Of a stretch of DNA of 32,641 bases, positions 1-11,200 are shown piece by piece. This stretch comes from an uncultured Aquimarina sp. (GTDB lineage: Bacteria; Bacteroidota; Bacteroidia; Flavobacteriales; Flavobacteriaceae): the NCBI GenBank assembly GCA_947498455.1, contig CANMKK010000044.1:1-32641 (forward strand). Direction: 5' to 3'. The stretch's first letter is position 1. Each line of letters starts with the position of its first letter. The translations under genes and the position numbers were made by a program. The notes beneath the pieces are model-generated. The model saw nothing but the letters and a program-made list of their open reading frames with translations, searched no databases and had not been told where the DNA came from.

Positions 1-833
1 ACGTTTACTGTTCTGATTACTTCTAAGGCATTGTTCCCTGAAGCATCAGTAGCATTATACGTTACACTATAACTTCCCACCTCATCTACAAAGGCATTGG
101 CATCAATTACTACAGCTGATCCATCATCGGTAGTGGCTCCTAATTCTGTATATCCAGCACCCAGTTCTATATCTTGTGGATTCGCTCCTGTTAAGGTAAT
201 TACAGGAGGTATCACATCTATTGCAGCTCCTGATGAATCAAAGGTATCATTGAACAACTGTGTTCCTGGTTCATTAGTACAATCAGGAAAACCAAAAGTT
301 GCAGGGCCACAAGCAGTAAAAAACTGATCCAAGAATACCGCTCCCGTTTCGAAGGTAACCATAGGGTCTTCGTTAATATCTACATATTTGATTTTAACAT
401 GAAATAATAACTTAGCCGTACTGGTTACATTATCTGCCGTAATAGTACCTGAGCTTACTCCTTGCTGAAATGATAATGATACTCTTGAAGTGGTGTTATC
501 ATTTTGGATAAAGCTAGTATACGCAGGAAAACCATACACCTCTCCTAAGATATAACCTGTAGGTTGTGTGTACTCAAGATTTCCTCCCGCAGAAACATTG
601 GCTCCAAAAGCTGCGGTGTTATAGTTAAGGTATAACTGACCCGATCCTAGTTTGAAATCTACAGTACTTTGGATCAAAACATCCACTTCGTAGAAGTTAT
701 CCATTCCGTCATTGGTGTTTTGGGCATTGGCAAAGGTAATATGGATATCCTGTGCCTGAACACTTATTAGTCCCGACATCAGGGCTAGTGCTAATGTTAA
801 GTGCTTGATAAATCTGTTATAATTGTGTTTCAT
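1..833 (-). CDS. Secreted beta-rich (cohesin-like?) protein with Ig-like domain, 3' end outside window
   Basis: The reading frame is open from the ATG at 833 to the left edge, giving 277 residues without a stop. It starts with a signal peptide (MKHNYNRFIKHLTLALALMS, probable cleavage after VQA near residue 27). Residues about 28-200 match the 299-residue neighbour closely, sharing FKLGSGQ-YL-YN, GYILGE, FI-NDNTT-RVS, FQQGVS and DQFFTACG. From about residue 209 a DUF5011-type Ig-like domain begins (PPVITLTGANPQDIELGAGY), the same type found near the C termini of the two BspA-like proteins in this window. The end, probably with a T9SS sorting domain, is missing. No binding or catalytic function is proven. 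The first domain resembles a cohesin-type beta sandwich in layout, but that is inference. It lies 334 bp downstream of the 299-residue gene, so co-transcription is uncertain. Confidence 0.9.
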   Translation of the reverse strand, partial: MKHNYNRFIKHLTLALALMSGLISVQAQDIHITFANAQNTNDGMDNFYEVDVLIQSTVDFKLGSGQLYLNYNTAAFGANVSAGGNLEYTQPTGYILGEVYGFPAYTSFIQNDNTTSRVSLSFQQGVSSGTITADNVTSTAKLLFHVKIKYVDINEDPMVTFETGAVFLDQFFTACGPATFGFPDCTNEPGTQLFNDTFDSSGAAIDVIPPVITLTGANPQDIELGAGYTELGATTDDGSAVVIDANAFVDEVGSYSVTYNATDASGNNALEVIRTVN

Positions 834-1167
834 ATTATTTGTTTTAAGTAGGTTAAAGTTTTATTTATTCTTTGGCAGTTTTATATCATTAGACGCGACT
901 TTATACATTATTAGTACTGTCGTTTTTTTGGATATTCTATTTTCATTTTTTCAAGTCAACTACCTCGAGGCAAACCCACGAGACATCCATCGGACACAAA
1001 ATTTTAGCATTTCGAGGCAAGCCTCGGAGAATTAAACTCTACGATGTGGATTAAAAACATAATTAATCATGAGAAAAGGATTAAGAATTATGACATATAT
1101 GGGTATAGAAAACCCAGGTTAATGGATCAAAAAACTACCATCAACCCGATCTTTCTTTATACTTAAT
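834..1167. other. Intergenic region with short GC-rich inverted repeats
   Basis: No coding region is supported in these 334 bases; the short plus-strand frame across them has no homology signal. Two GC-rich palindromic patches stand out in AT-rich DNA. One is CTCGAGGCAAACCCACGAG at 964-982, with CTCG/CGAG ends. The other is CGAGGCAAGCCTCG at 1013-1026, a perfect 6-bp inverted repeat with a 2-base centre. They look like dispersed repeat remnants rather than a terminator, since no T tract follows. The promoter of the left-edge gene should lie here, but I could not find a convincing TAnnTTTG box. Confidence 0.6.
1013..1026. repeat. Short GC-rich palindrome
   Basis: CGAGGC-AA-GCCTCG is a perfect inverted repeat in an otherwise AT-rich spacer. 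A related CGAGGCAA string occurs at 967-973. It could be part of a dispersed intergenic repeat family. One window cannot establish copy number. Confidence 0.5.
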
Positions 1168-2067
1168 CTACTGATGTGTTAGTTTATAATTTTTCTGTAT
1201 TCCTTCTGCATATACCTGCACAACATACACTCCAGATTGTAAATCAGATACTTGGATAATACTCTCTAGATGATAATCTTTCATCTGTTTTACCAGTTTA
1301 CCATTGATATCGATAATATTAATATCGGCGGATCTAGTATCCAGACCTTTTATCAGAAAGTATTCTTTTGCAGGATTAGGATACAAGTAGATTACATCGA
1401 GGTTTTGCTCTTCTACATGTAAGACTTCTAAAGAAGCTCCACTGGAGTCGTACGTATCATTAACCAATTGTTTGCCGGGCAAGTTGGCACAATCAGGAAA
1501 TCCTGCCTTTGCACCACTTTTTAGCATACTACCACAAGCGGTAAAAAATTGGTCTTGATAGATCTTACCTTCTTCAAAAGCGATCATAGGATCTTTGGTA
1601 GCATCCACATACTTTAGCTTGATATGAAATAAAGGTTTTACGGTGGTCGTAACATTCGCTTTGGTCATAGATTCAGCACTTACTCCTTGTTGAAAAGCAA
1701 AGGACACCCGATTCGTTGTATTATCATTCCGTATAAAACTTTTATACGCCGGGAATACATAACTTTCGCCTAAGATATATCCTGGTTCATATCCATATGC
1801 TATACTTTGCTGTTTTGAAACATTATCTCCAAACGCTTCTTGATTATACGTTAGGTACATCTGACCAGACCCTAGTTTAAAAGCTTCAGTAGCTTCAATC
1901 ATTATATCTGCTTCGTAATAATAATTTCCATTTTCTATAGTATTTTGCGCATTGACAAAAGTAAAATGGATATCCTGTGCTTGTACCACTATGGTTACAA
2001 ATAATAACCATGTACTTAGCTTTATCTGTCTTTTATATGGGCTATATGTCGATTTTATATTTTTCAT
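1168..2067 (-). CDS. Secreted T9SS type A cargo protein with cohesin-like beta domain
   Basis: A 299-residue protein. It has an N-terminal signal peptide with a hydrophobic stretch at about 17-28 ending VVQA before QDIHFTF. A single beta-rich domain covers about residues 31-200. The C-terminal T9SS type A sorting domain (about 225-299) shows the typical pattern: YLYPNPAKEYFLIKG, then NIIDINGKLV, then LQSGVYVVQV and a basic end. The protein should cross the outer membrane by T9SS and be attached to, or released from, the cell surface. It begins 21 bp after the stop codon of the giant M4 protease gene, so the two are almost surely one operon. The beta domain is duplicated in the left-edge gene. 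Its alternating hydrophobic strands and the arrangement K-L-GSG-Q-L-YN ... F-H-K-KYVD recall cohesin domains, which suits a role as receptor for the dockerin-like end of the upstream protein. This is unproven. Confidence 0.9.
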   Translation of the reverse strand: MKNIKSTYSPYKRQIKLSTWLLFVTIVVQAQDIHFTFVNAQNTIENGNYYYEADIMIEATEAFKLGSGQMYLTYNQEAFGDNVSKQQSIAYGYEPGYILGESYVFPAYKSFIRNDNTTNRVSFAFQQGVSAESMTKANVTTTVKPLFHIKLKYVDATKDPMIAFEEGKIYQDQFFTACGSMLKSGAKAGFPDCANLPGKQLVNDTYDSSGASLEVLHVEEQNLDVIYLYPNPAKEYFLIKGLDTRSADINIIDINGKLVKQMKDYHLESIIQVSDLQSGVYVVQVYAEGIQKNYKLTHQ

Positions 2068-2088
2068 AATAAGGGGTATTAGTTATCT

Positions 2089-2256
2089 TTAGAATTGTTG
2101 TCCTTTTCCTATGTTAGGATTCATTAGGTTATTGATATCTGTATTCTGTATCTGGCCATTCATATCCATATCTGCGTTACTATAGCCAGAACCGCCTAGT
2201 ACCGTAATCACGGAATTGATATCTGTATTCTGGATTTGGCCATTATTGTCATAATC
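2089..2256 (-). other. Dockerin-like duplicated EF-hand domain (residues 3535-3590)
   Basis: Two 12-residue calcium loops are visible: DYDNNGQIQNTD at 3536-3547 and DMDMNGQIQNTD at 3564-3575. Each has D1, D3, N5, G6, I8 and D12, which is the type I dockerin loop pattern. Both are followed by I-N and a short hydrophobic stretch. The 28-residue spacing and duplicate symmetry match dockerins. The protein ends NPNIGKGQQF, an ending I associate with very large Bacteroidota surface proteins. The dockerin likeness is seen directly; partner binding is inferred. Confidence 0.75.
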
Positions 2257-5200
2257 TCCAGCTACCACAGCAAAAACTCCACTACCCATATCAATCAAGG
2301 CGTTAGTTCCACCTACGACTGAGGTACTATCATTACTTAAATTTATAGTAGTAGATATTTGGGATAAAGCTATGGTATTGGCAGATCGAATTGCCAGGTG
2401 ATTACGATGTTTGACCACTACATAATAATCTCCTACGGGAACATCGAAAGTCAGCGGAGTTACTAAATCGTCTGCAACATCTACAATATCACCATCACGT
2501 TGTATTATCCCTGATTGTCCTGCTATTACGATGTTAGGATCTGTAGCATCTCGTAATTCTACCCAAATCCAATCAACTGTAGAGTTATTTCCGTTATCAC
2601 TTATTCCAACGACTTCATTTATTGATGCTCCGTCTGTATAAGGCGTATCAGAATTAATATATCCATTTCTTCTTAAATCGTCTCGCATTAGGTTTTCTTC
2701 TCCTGTATACGGGTTTAATAGTGCTCCTTGTAAAAAGACATCGATATCAACTACCACATAATCACAACTAGTTTCGCTAAAACTTGCTGTAGCGTCTTTG
2801 ACCCATCCTGTATAATCATTTGCTAAATCATCTACCAGAATACAGCTTAAGTTAGGATTTCCTGAAGCGTTAAAACTTGCTACATTCGTATTATTACCAT
2901 TTTTAATATTTAAATACTCTAAGGCATTATCTGAACAATCTAGTGCTGTTAAAGCTGTATTAAATGATACATTTAAACCTGTTAGGCCTGTATTAGTACA
3001 ATTTAATTCTTCTAATAAAAGATTCTGCGATACATCTAAAGATGTTATAGCTGTATTATCAAGTTGTAAGCTTTCTAAATTTATATTCTCTGAAATCGTA
3101 AGATCTGCCAATGGTATATTTTCAAAGTCAATTGTTTTTAGGTTTACGTTACTACTTAAATCTACTGTAGTGAATGTATGATCTTTCATTCCTAGACTTC
3201 GTAGCGCAGTAAAATCTTCGATTCCTGTTAAATCTGCTATCACTATACCTGAACTTCCGAGAATAGACAAGCCCGTTATACCTTCAATTCTTGCTGTAGG
3301 TACGTAATTATCTCCTGGATTATCATCGAAGCTTGCTAAAAACGATTCAAAGTTATCATCTGGCACATACGTATAACGACAATAGGTGTCACTAAAACTT
3401 GCTGTGGCATCTATGTCGTTCCAATTGGTTGTACTCCAAGCAGCATCGTCTACTAAAATACAAGACAAGCTCGGGGTGTTTAGAACTCTAAAGAAAATCA
3501 CATCTGTATTTGTTCCATTTTTTAGATTTAATGAAGAAAGATTAGGAAGATTCTCTAACATAATAAACTCCAGATCGGTATGACTACTTAAATCCAACTC
3601 CGTAATTAGAGTTCCGTATAAACCTATATCACCAAGGGTTCCTGTAAGATGACTTATATCTAAATCTGTTATATTGTTATTAGATAGTTGTAAACTAAAC
3701 AACAGTGTATTGCCACTTAAATCAATTGCATTTAAAGAGGTATCCTGAAATGCTAAATATTCTAAATTCACTAAATATGAAATGTCATAACCAGCTGATA
3801 AATCAATATCATAAAAATCTAGGCTTGTCAAATTCGTATTGTTTGTTAAATCTGGTACTGTTAAAGCTGGCATATTATGAATACGAAGGCTTGATAAAGC
3901 GTTATTATTAGATAGATCTAAAGAGGTTAAACTTGTATTATCAAGTTGTATACTTTCTAAATTTGTATTTGCTGAAATTGTAAGATCTGCTAATGGTGTA
4001 TCTTTAAAATCAATTCCAATTAGGTTTATGTTACTACTAAGGTCTGCTGTAGTAAATGTATGGTCTTCCATTTCTAACCTTTCTAGAGCAGTAAAACCTT
4101 CGATCCCTGTTAGATCTGCAATTGGTGCTGAACCTGCGTAAATCGTCAAGTTCGTCACAACTTCAATATTAGCTGTAGGCACGTAATTGTCTCCTGGAAT
4201 ATCATCGTAGGTTCCTAATGACAATTCAAAATTATCATCTGGCACATACGTATAACGACAAAAAGTATCTGAGAAAGTTGCTGTACCATCTATACCTGTC
4301 CAATTAGCTGTACTATACGCTGCATCATCAACTAGAACACATGATAATTCTGAATTATTTAAGGCATTGAACACAGTAACATTGATATTATTTCCGTTTT
4401 TGGAATTTAAAGTGGTTAACGCATTATTAGACACATCAATGTATGTTAATGCTGGATTAGAACTTAAATCTAAGCCTACGATATTATTGTTTTGACACAA
4501 TACACTTTCAAGATTTACATTATTACTAAGATCTAATGCTGTAAGATTATTATCAAAAATGGTTAAGATTTCTAAAGCGGTATTTTTACTAAAATCAACG
4601 GTCGTAAATCCACAATTGGATGCATATACTTCTTCTAAGGCTTTAATATTTGTTACATTCATAGAGGTAAGATTTGCGTTATCTACGACATCTAGTATTT
4701 TTAGATTTAGATTAGCGTTGAAATCTAATGAGGTAAGTAAGTTATTACCAACATAGAGGTTCCCTAGTGCTATAAAATCTTCGATTCCTGTTAAATCACT
4801 AATTGATTTACCATTAACACTTATCGAAGCGATAGTTTCTATAAGCGCTGTTGGCACTTGTCCATCACCATTTATATCGTCATACCCTAAAGCTTCTAAA
4901 GCTATTTCAAAATTAGCATCTGGGATAGCGGTATAACGACAATAGGTATCTGAGAAAGTTGCTGTAGCGTCTTTAGTCCACGTACTGTAATCATTTGCTA
5001 AATCATCAACCTCAATACAGCTTAAGTCAGGGTTTCCTGAAGCGTTAAAATTGGTTACACTAGTATTGTTACCGTTTTTAACATTTAAGTTTTCTAATTC
5101 ATTGTTATATACGTGTATTATTTCTAATGCTGTGTTTAAAGAAAGGTTTAAGCCGGTTAGACTTGTATTATAACAGTATAGATCCTCTAATAAAAGATTC

Positions 5201-8200
5201 TGTGATAGATCTAACGTTACAATATCTGTATTAAAACATATTAGTCTTTTTAATAGCGTATTGTTAGTAATATCTAAAGATGTTATATTAGTGCTTCTAC
5301 AGTTTAACTCTTCCAATTGTGTGTTGTTTGCCAAATTTAAACTCTCTATTGGGTTTGCAGTACATTGTAGAGCTGTTAAGTTTACATTGTTACTAACATC
5401 TAAAGCAGCTATATTATTAAGATTACAATTAAAAACTTCTAATGCAGTAAAGTCTGCTATTCCTGTTACATCTGAAATACTTTTACTTCTTACATCTAAA
5501 CTCGTTACGACTTCAATTAATGCAGTAGGCACTTGCCCATCTCCAGAAATATCGTCATAACCTAAAGCTTCTAGTTCAGCTTCAAAGTTGGCATCGGGAA
5601 TTTGTGTATAACGGCAATAGGTATCGCTAAAACTTGTGGTAGGGTCAACATTGGACCAAGTTGCACTACTATACGTCGCATCATCTACTAAGATACAAGT
5701 TAAGTTAGGGTTTCCTGAGGCACTAAAACCACCATTTGGAATAGCTGAATTGTTACCATTTCTTAGATCTAAGGTTTCTAATAAACCATTGTGTCCAAAA
5801 AACCCTACCAAGGATGGCTGGTTGGTTAAATCTAATTCTGTAATGTTTGTTTCCCAGGTACGTAAAGATTTTAGGGATGTATTGTTAGTTAAGTCCAGTG
5901 ATGAAATGGGCGAACCGTTGATCCAAAGGGTTTCTAAATTTGGATTTGCTGAAACATCTATACTTGTAAGCGTAGTGTTCATTAATCTAAGAGACCTAAG
6001 GACGATATTTTGGCTTAAATCTATGGTCGTTAGACTTAGATTATTGGCATCAAAATAGTCAAGCTGGGTCAGATTTGTAACATCTAAAGCGGTAATATTT
6101 GTTCCATTACATTCCAACCTTGTAATTAAATTGTTACTCGAAACATCTAATGCGGAAATAGGGTTGTTTCTTATATCAATTCTGGTTAAAGCTACATTTT
6201 GAGAAAAATCAATAGAAGCTATCTGGTTATCCTGTGCAAAAAGAAACTCTAAAGCGGTGTTATTAGAAATATCTAATGACGTTAAACTATTATCTTCAAT
6301 ATCTAAAGAGGTTAAAGCCGAAAAATCTTCTATTCCTGATACATCTGAAATAGTTTTGTTACTTATATCTAAGGAAGTTACTACTTCGATTAATCGTGTT
6401 GGCACTTTCCCGTCATTTGCTGCACTATCGTCATAACCTAATACTCTTAATTCTGCTTCAAAATTAGCATCTGGTATTAATGTATAATCACAATCTATAT
6501 CACTAAAGTTTACATTTCCGTCTATACCCAACCAAGTGGTTGTAGAATATGCAGCATCATCTACTAAAACACATGCTAAATCTGCATTTCCTGTTAATTG
6601 GAAGTTGGCACCTCCAGTAATATTTGTATTCGTACCATTTTTAAGGTTCAATGAGGCTAAACTATTACTACTTGCTCTAAATGAATTTAGTGCTGGATTA
6701 TTGGTTAAATCTAGTGTAGTAAAGTCATTTCCATTCCCCCAAAAAGAAGTCAAAGCCACATTATTACTCAGGTCTATTGTGGTTAAATCATTGCCTGTAA
6801 TCCATAATACTTTTATATCTGGATTGTTCGTTATGTCTAAACTATTTAATGTGCAATTTTCAGCTTTAAATCCTACTAGCAATGTATTTGCGGAAAGATC
6901 AATAGTGGTTAGATTATTACTTCTTATAATTAACTGTCTTAGTTCTGTATTATTAGTAACATCTATAGTAATTAATGAGTTGTAACCTACATCTAAACTT
7001 TTTAACGCACGAAAATCTTCGATACCTGTTAGATCTGAAATACTTTTATTCTCTACGTCTAAGGTTTCTAGTCCTTCAATAAGTTGTGTTGGCACTTGTC
7101 CGTCTCCAGAAATATCATCGTATCCTAAAGCTTCTAATTCTGCTTCAAAATTAGCATCTGATATAGCTGTGTAACGACAGTAAGTCCCTTCGTTAAAGGT
7201 TACACCAGTATCTACATTGTTTGCCCAAATAGTATTACCAGCACTGTAAGCTGCATCGTCTACAAGGATACAAGACAAATTAGGATTACTAGAGGCGTTA
7301 AACTCGCTAATAAGTGTGTTGTTTCCGTTTTGAATATTCAAGTTATATAAATTGGTTTCTGAGCAATTTAAAACGCGTAGACTGGTAAGTGTACTTAGAT
7401 CTAAATCTTCTATCGGAGTTTGGTTGATCCGTAATTGTAGTATCGCTGTATTATTAGTTAGGTCTATACTTTCAAGCCCTGTATCGTGTACTTGCAATTC
7501 AGTCAATAGTGGATTGCTTGAAACATCTAAAGAAGTAATACTTGTAGAACTTGCAATTAATCGATTTAGCAACGGGTTATTACTTACGTCTAAACTAGTT
7601 AGATTCGAGTTTGAAAAAATATTTAATTCTTCTAAAGCTGAATTATTAGTTAAATCTAGGTTTGCAATATTGGTTGTATTTGCTCCTATTTTTTTTAAAG
7701 CTGTGTTATTTGAAACATCGAGACTTATTAAGTTATTAAGACTAACATATAGTTCTTCTAATAATAAGTTGTTTGATACATCTATGCTTGTTAGGTTATT
7801 AAATTCGCAGCTTAATTTTTTTAATGCTGTAAAATCTTGTATTCCTGTTAAGTCAGAAATGGATTGTAGTGTTACATTCAGGTTAGCTACATTTTCAATA
7901 GCTGCTGTTGGTACTGATCCATCATTGGGTATATCATCGTAACTCGATAATGCCGCTTCGAAATTGGCATCTGGTATCGCCGTATAACGACAATAAGTAT
8001 CATTAAAACTTGCTGTAGCATCTTTAGTCCAAGTACTATAATCATTAGCTAAATCATCTACCAAAATACAGCTTAAATTAGGGTTGCTAGAAGCATCAAA
8101 ATCAGTAATAGCTGTATTATTCCCATTCTTTACATTTAAATATGATAAGCTGTTCTGAGAACAATTTAGATTTGTTAATGCTGTTTGTAACGAAACATCT

Positions 8201-11200
8201 AGCGCTGTAATTTGTGTGTTTTGTACCCTTAGTTCTTCAATCAAAGGGTTTTGACTAAAATCTACATTAGCGATAAGAGTCTGATGCAAATAAACTAATC
8301 TTAACAACGGATTGTTTGAAAAATCTATAGTAGTAATGCCTGTATTATTAGCTTTAAATGCCTGTAGGTTAGTATTAGAATCAATATCTAAACTCGTTAA
8401 TGTCTCCATATTATACACATCTAAGTGTACTAATTGTGTATTATTTGAAACATCTAACGTACTTATGTTATTGGTATCACATCGCAAAGTTGATAAATTG
8501 ACATTATTAGAAACATCAAGGGTTGTTAATTTATTATCTGATATTCTTAATGATACTAACTCCGTATTATTGAGAACGTTTACAGTTGCAAGTGAATTCT
8601 CCTTCAACATTAAACTTTCAAGATTTAAATTATTAGAAAGGTCTATTGTTGTTAAAGCATTATCGAAGCATGATAGTGATGTTAGTGCTGTAAAATTCTC
8701 TATTCCTGTTATATCTAAAATTCCTTCACTATCTACATTAAGGTCTGTAACAACTTCTATTAAAACAGTTGGTACTTGTCCATCTGCTGAAATATCATCA
8801 TAACCTAATGCGTCTAAAGCAGCTTCGAAATTAGCATCTGGAATAGCCGTATAACGACAATAGGTATCACTAAAATTTGTGGTAAAATCTCTGATCCAGA
8901 AGGTATAATCTTTATTTAAATCATCTACCAAAATACAGCTTAGATTCGCATTCCCAGAAGCATCAAAATCAGTTATAATTTGATTGAAACCGTTTTTAAA
9001 ATTGAAAACACTTAAATCATTGTCTGTACATTCAACTTGTGTTAAAGCAACATTTGTGTTAAGGTTTAATTCCGTTAAATTATTTCCCGAAAGTCTTAGT
9101 ATTCTTAATACTGTTTGATTTGATAAATCTATTGTTGTTAGATTATTATTGGTTATGTTAATGTTTTCTATTAACAGATTTTGTGAGATATCTAAACTTG
9201 TTAATGCATTATCAAGTAAATAAACATGTGACAAACTTGTATTATTAGTTATGTCTAAGCTTGTTATACCTGTTTGATTAAGATTAAGAACAGTTAAGTT
9301 TGTATTGTTAGAAACATCTACGGTTGTAAAAGTATTGTTTCTTAAATTTAGATTATCTAAAGAAATATTAGCACTTACATCTACAGAAGTTAATTGATTG
9401 TATCTACCAGAGACATCAGTTAAGTTTGTATTTGCACCAAGATTTAAAGTTGCTACATCATTATTATCAAAATTTAAGCTTTGTAGGTTTACATTATTAC
9501 TAACATCTAAACTGATTAACCCATTATCATTAACATCTAAATCTATTAAAGCTGTAAAATCTTCAATCCCTGTTACATCTGCAATAGACTGATTACTTAC
9601 ATCTAAACTAGCTACTACTTCTATCAAAGCTGTTGGCACTTGTCCATCTGCTGAAATATCGTCATAGCCTAATGCCTCTAAAGCAGCTTCAAAATTCGCA
9701 TCTGGAATGGCTGTATAGTCACAATAATTAGTAGTAAACGTTGCACCACTATTGTTAGTCCAATTGGCAGTACTCCATGCGGCATCATCTACGATAATAC
9801 AGCTTAGGTTTGAATTTCCTCCTGCGTGAAAAAACGTGAAGTTTATGTTATTACCATTTTTAATGTTTAGACCTGTAAGATTATTGCCTTGAACACTGAA
9901 ATTAACTAATGAAGTATATGCTGAAAAATCGTACTCTCCAGATAAGTTACAACCGGACAATGTTATCCTTGTAATTATTGATGGATCTGCTACAGTAAAA
10001 GATGATAAGTTAGCGTTATTGTACACTATTAATTCCTTAAGTGCGGTATTACTACTTACATCTACCGTAGTTAGACCATTATTGTCTGCATATAGTTCTT
10101 CTAGTACTGTAAAGTCTTCAATACCTGTTAAATCGGTAATGTTTTCTAAACGTATATTTAATGAAGTAACTGTATTAATTAGCGATGTTGGTACTTTATC
10201 ATCTCCCAAATAATTATCATACCCTAAATTATATAAAGCAGATTCAAAATTCGCATCTGGGATTTGGGTGTAGGTCATTTCATTTACTGTAAAGTTTCCT
10301 ATACGTTTCGCACACAATTCATCTCCATAAGTTGCCCATACCTCATAGGTATCCGCAGCTAAATCGGTTAATTCTGCAGTCCCTGTATTATCATTGAATA
10401 CATAACCGTATGAAATTCCTCCATCTATACTAAACTTTATTTGTGTTTGTGTTGCTTCATCTGGAAAACTAACTTGTATAATTCCATTAATTTCAGCAAT
10501 ATCAGCTTCAATAATAGCATCTACTGCAGCAGTTACTGTTGGTATTGAAGCTACTGTGTAGGTTCCAACTTCTATTGGACATTCATCTCCACCTCTTCGT
10601 ACCCAGACATTATAATCGCCTGCTGCTAAATCTGATATGGTTTGCGAGCCTGAAGTATCTGCATAGTTATAAGGATAGGTAGCTCCTCCATCGATACTAA
10701 ATTCTATATTATTTAGATTTGAAACATCATTAAAATTCATTGTTAATGATCCGTCTGTAGTGCTTGTACATCCTGCGCCATTTGCTACTACACTTGTTAC
10801 ATCTGGAAGTGTTTTCACATATAAGTACCTATTGTTTGTTGTCGTAGTAGTACCACAATCATTAGAAAATTCTAATCTAAAACGAACGTTATCTAATGCC
10901 TCGGTTGGATTGGTAATGGTTAATGTATTTGTTGCTACACCAGCATACGTAGCATCATCACTTAAATCCGTCCAACTTCCACTAGCATCATTTTGCCAAA
11001 TCATAGTATTTGCATCCTCTGCTTCGGCTGTAAATGTTGCAATTTCGTCTATACACACTGTTTGATCTGTGGTATCTACAGTAATAGATGGATTCTGTCC
11101 GGTATATTGAGCTCCTACTCCTACCGCATACCAAGCATTTGTTACTGTTGTTTCTTCATTAGAACAGTTGCCATATAGATCTTTAGCCGCTTGTATTGCT

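Noticed and set aside
1013..1026. GC palindrome as a terminator
   Set aside because: The loop would be only two bases and no T tract follows on either strand.
2764..10272. Regular repeats as a CRISPR array
   Set aside because: The repeats are coding, of varying length, and follow LRR amino-acid periodicity.
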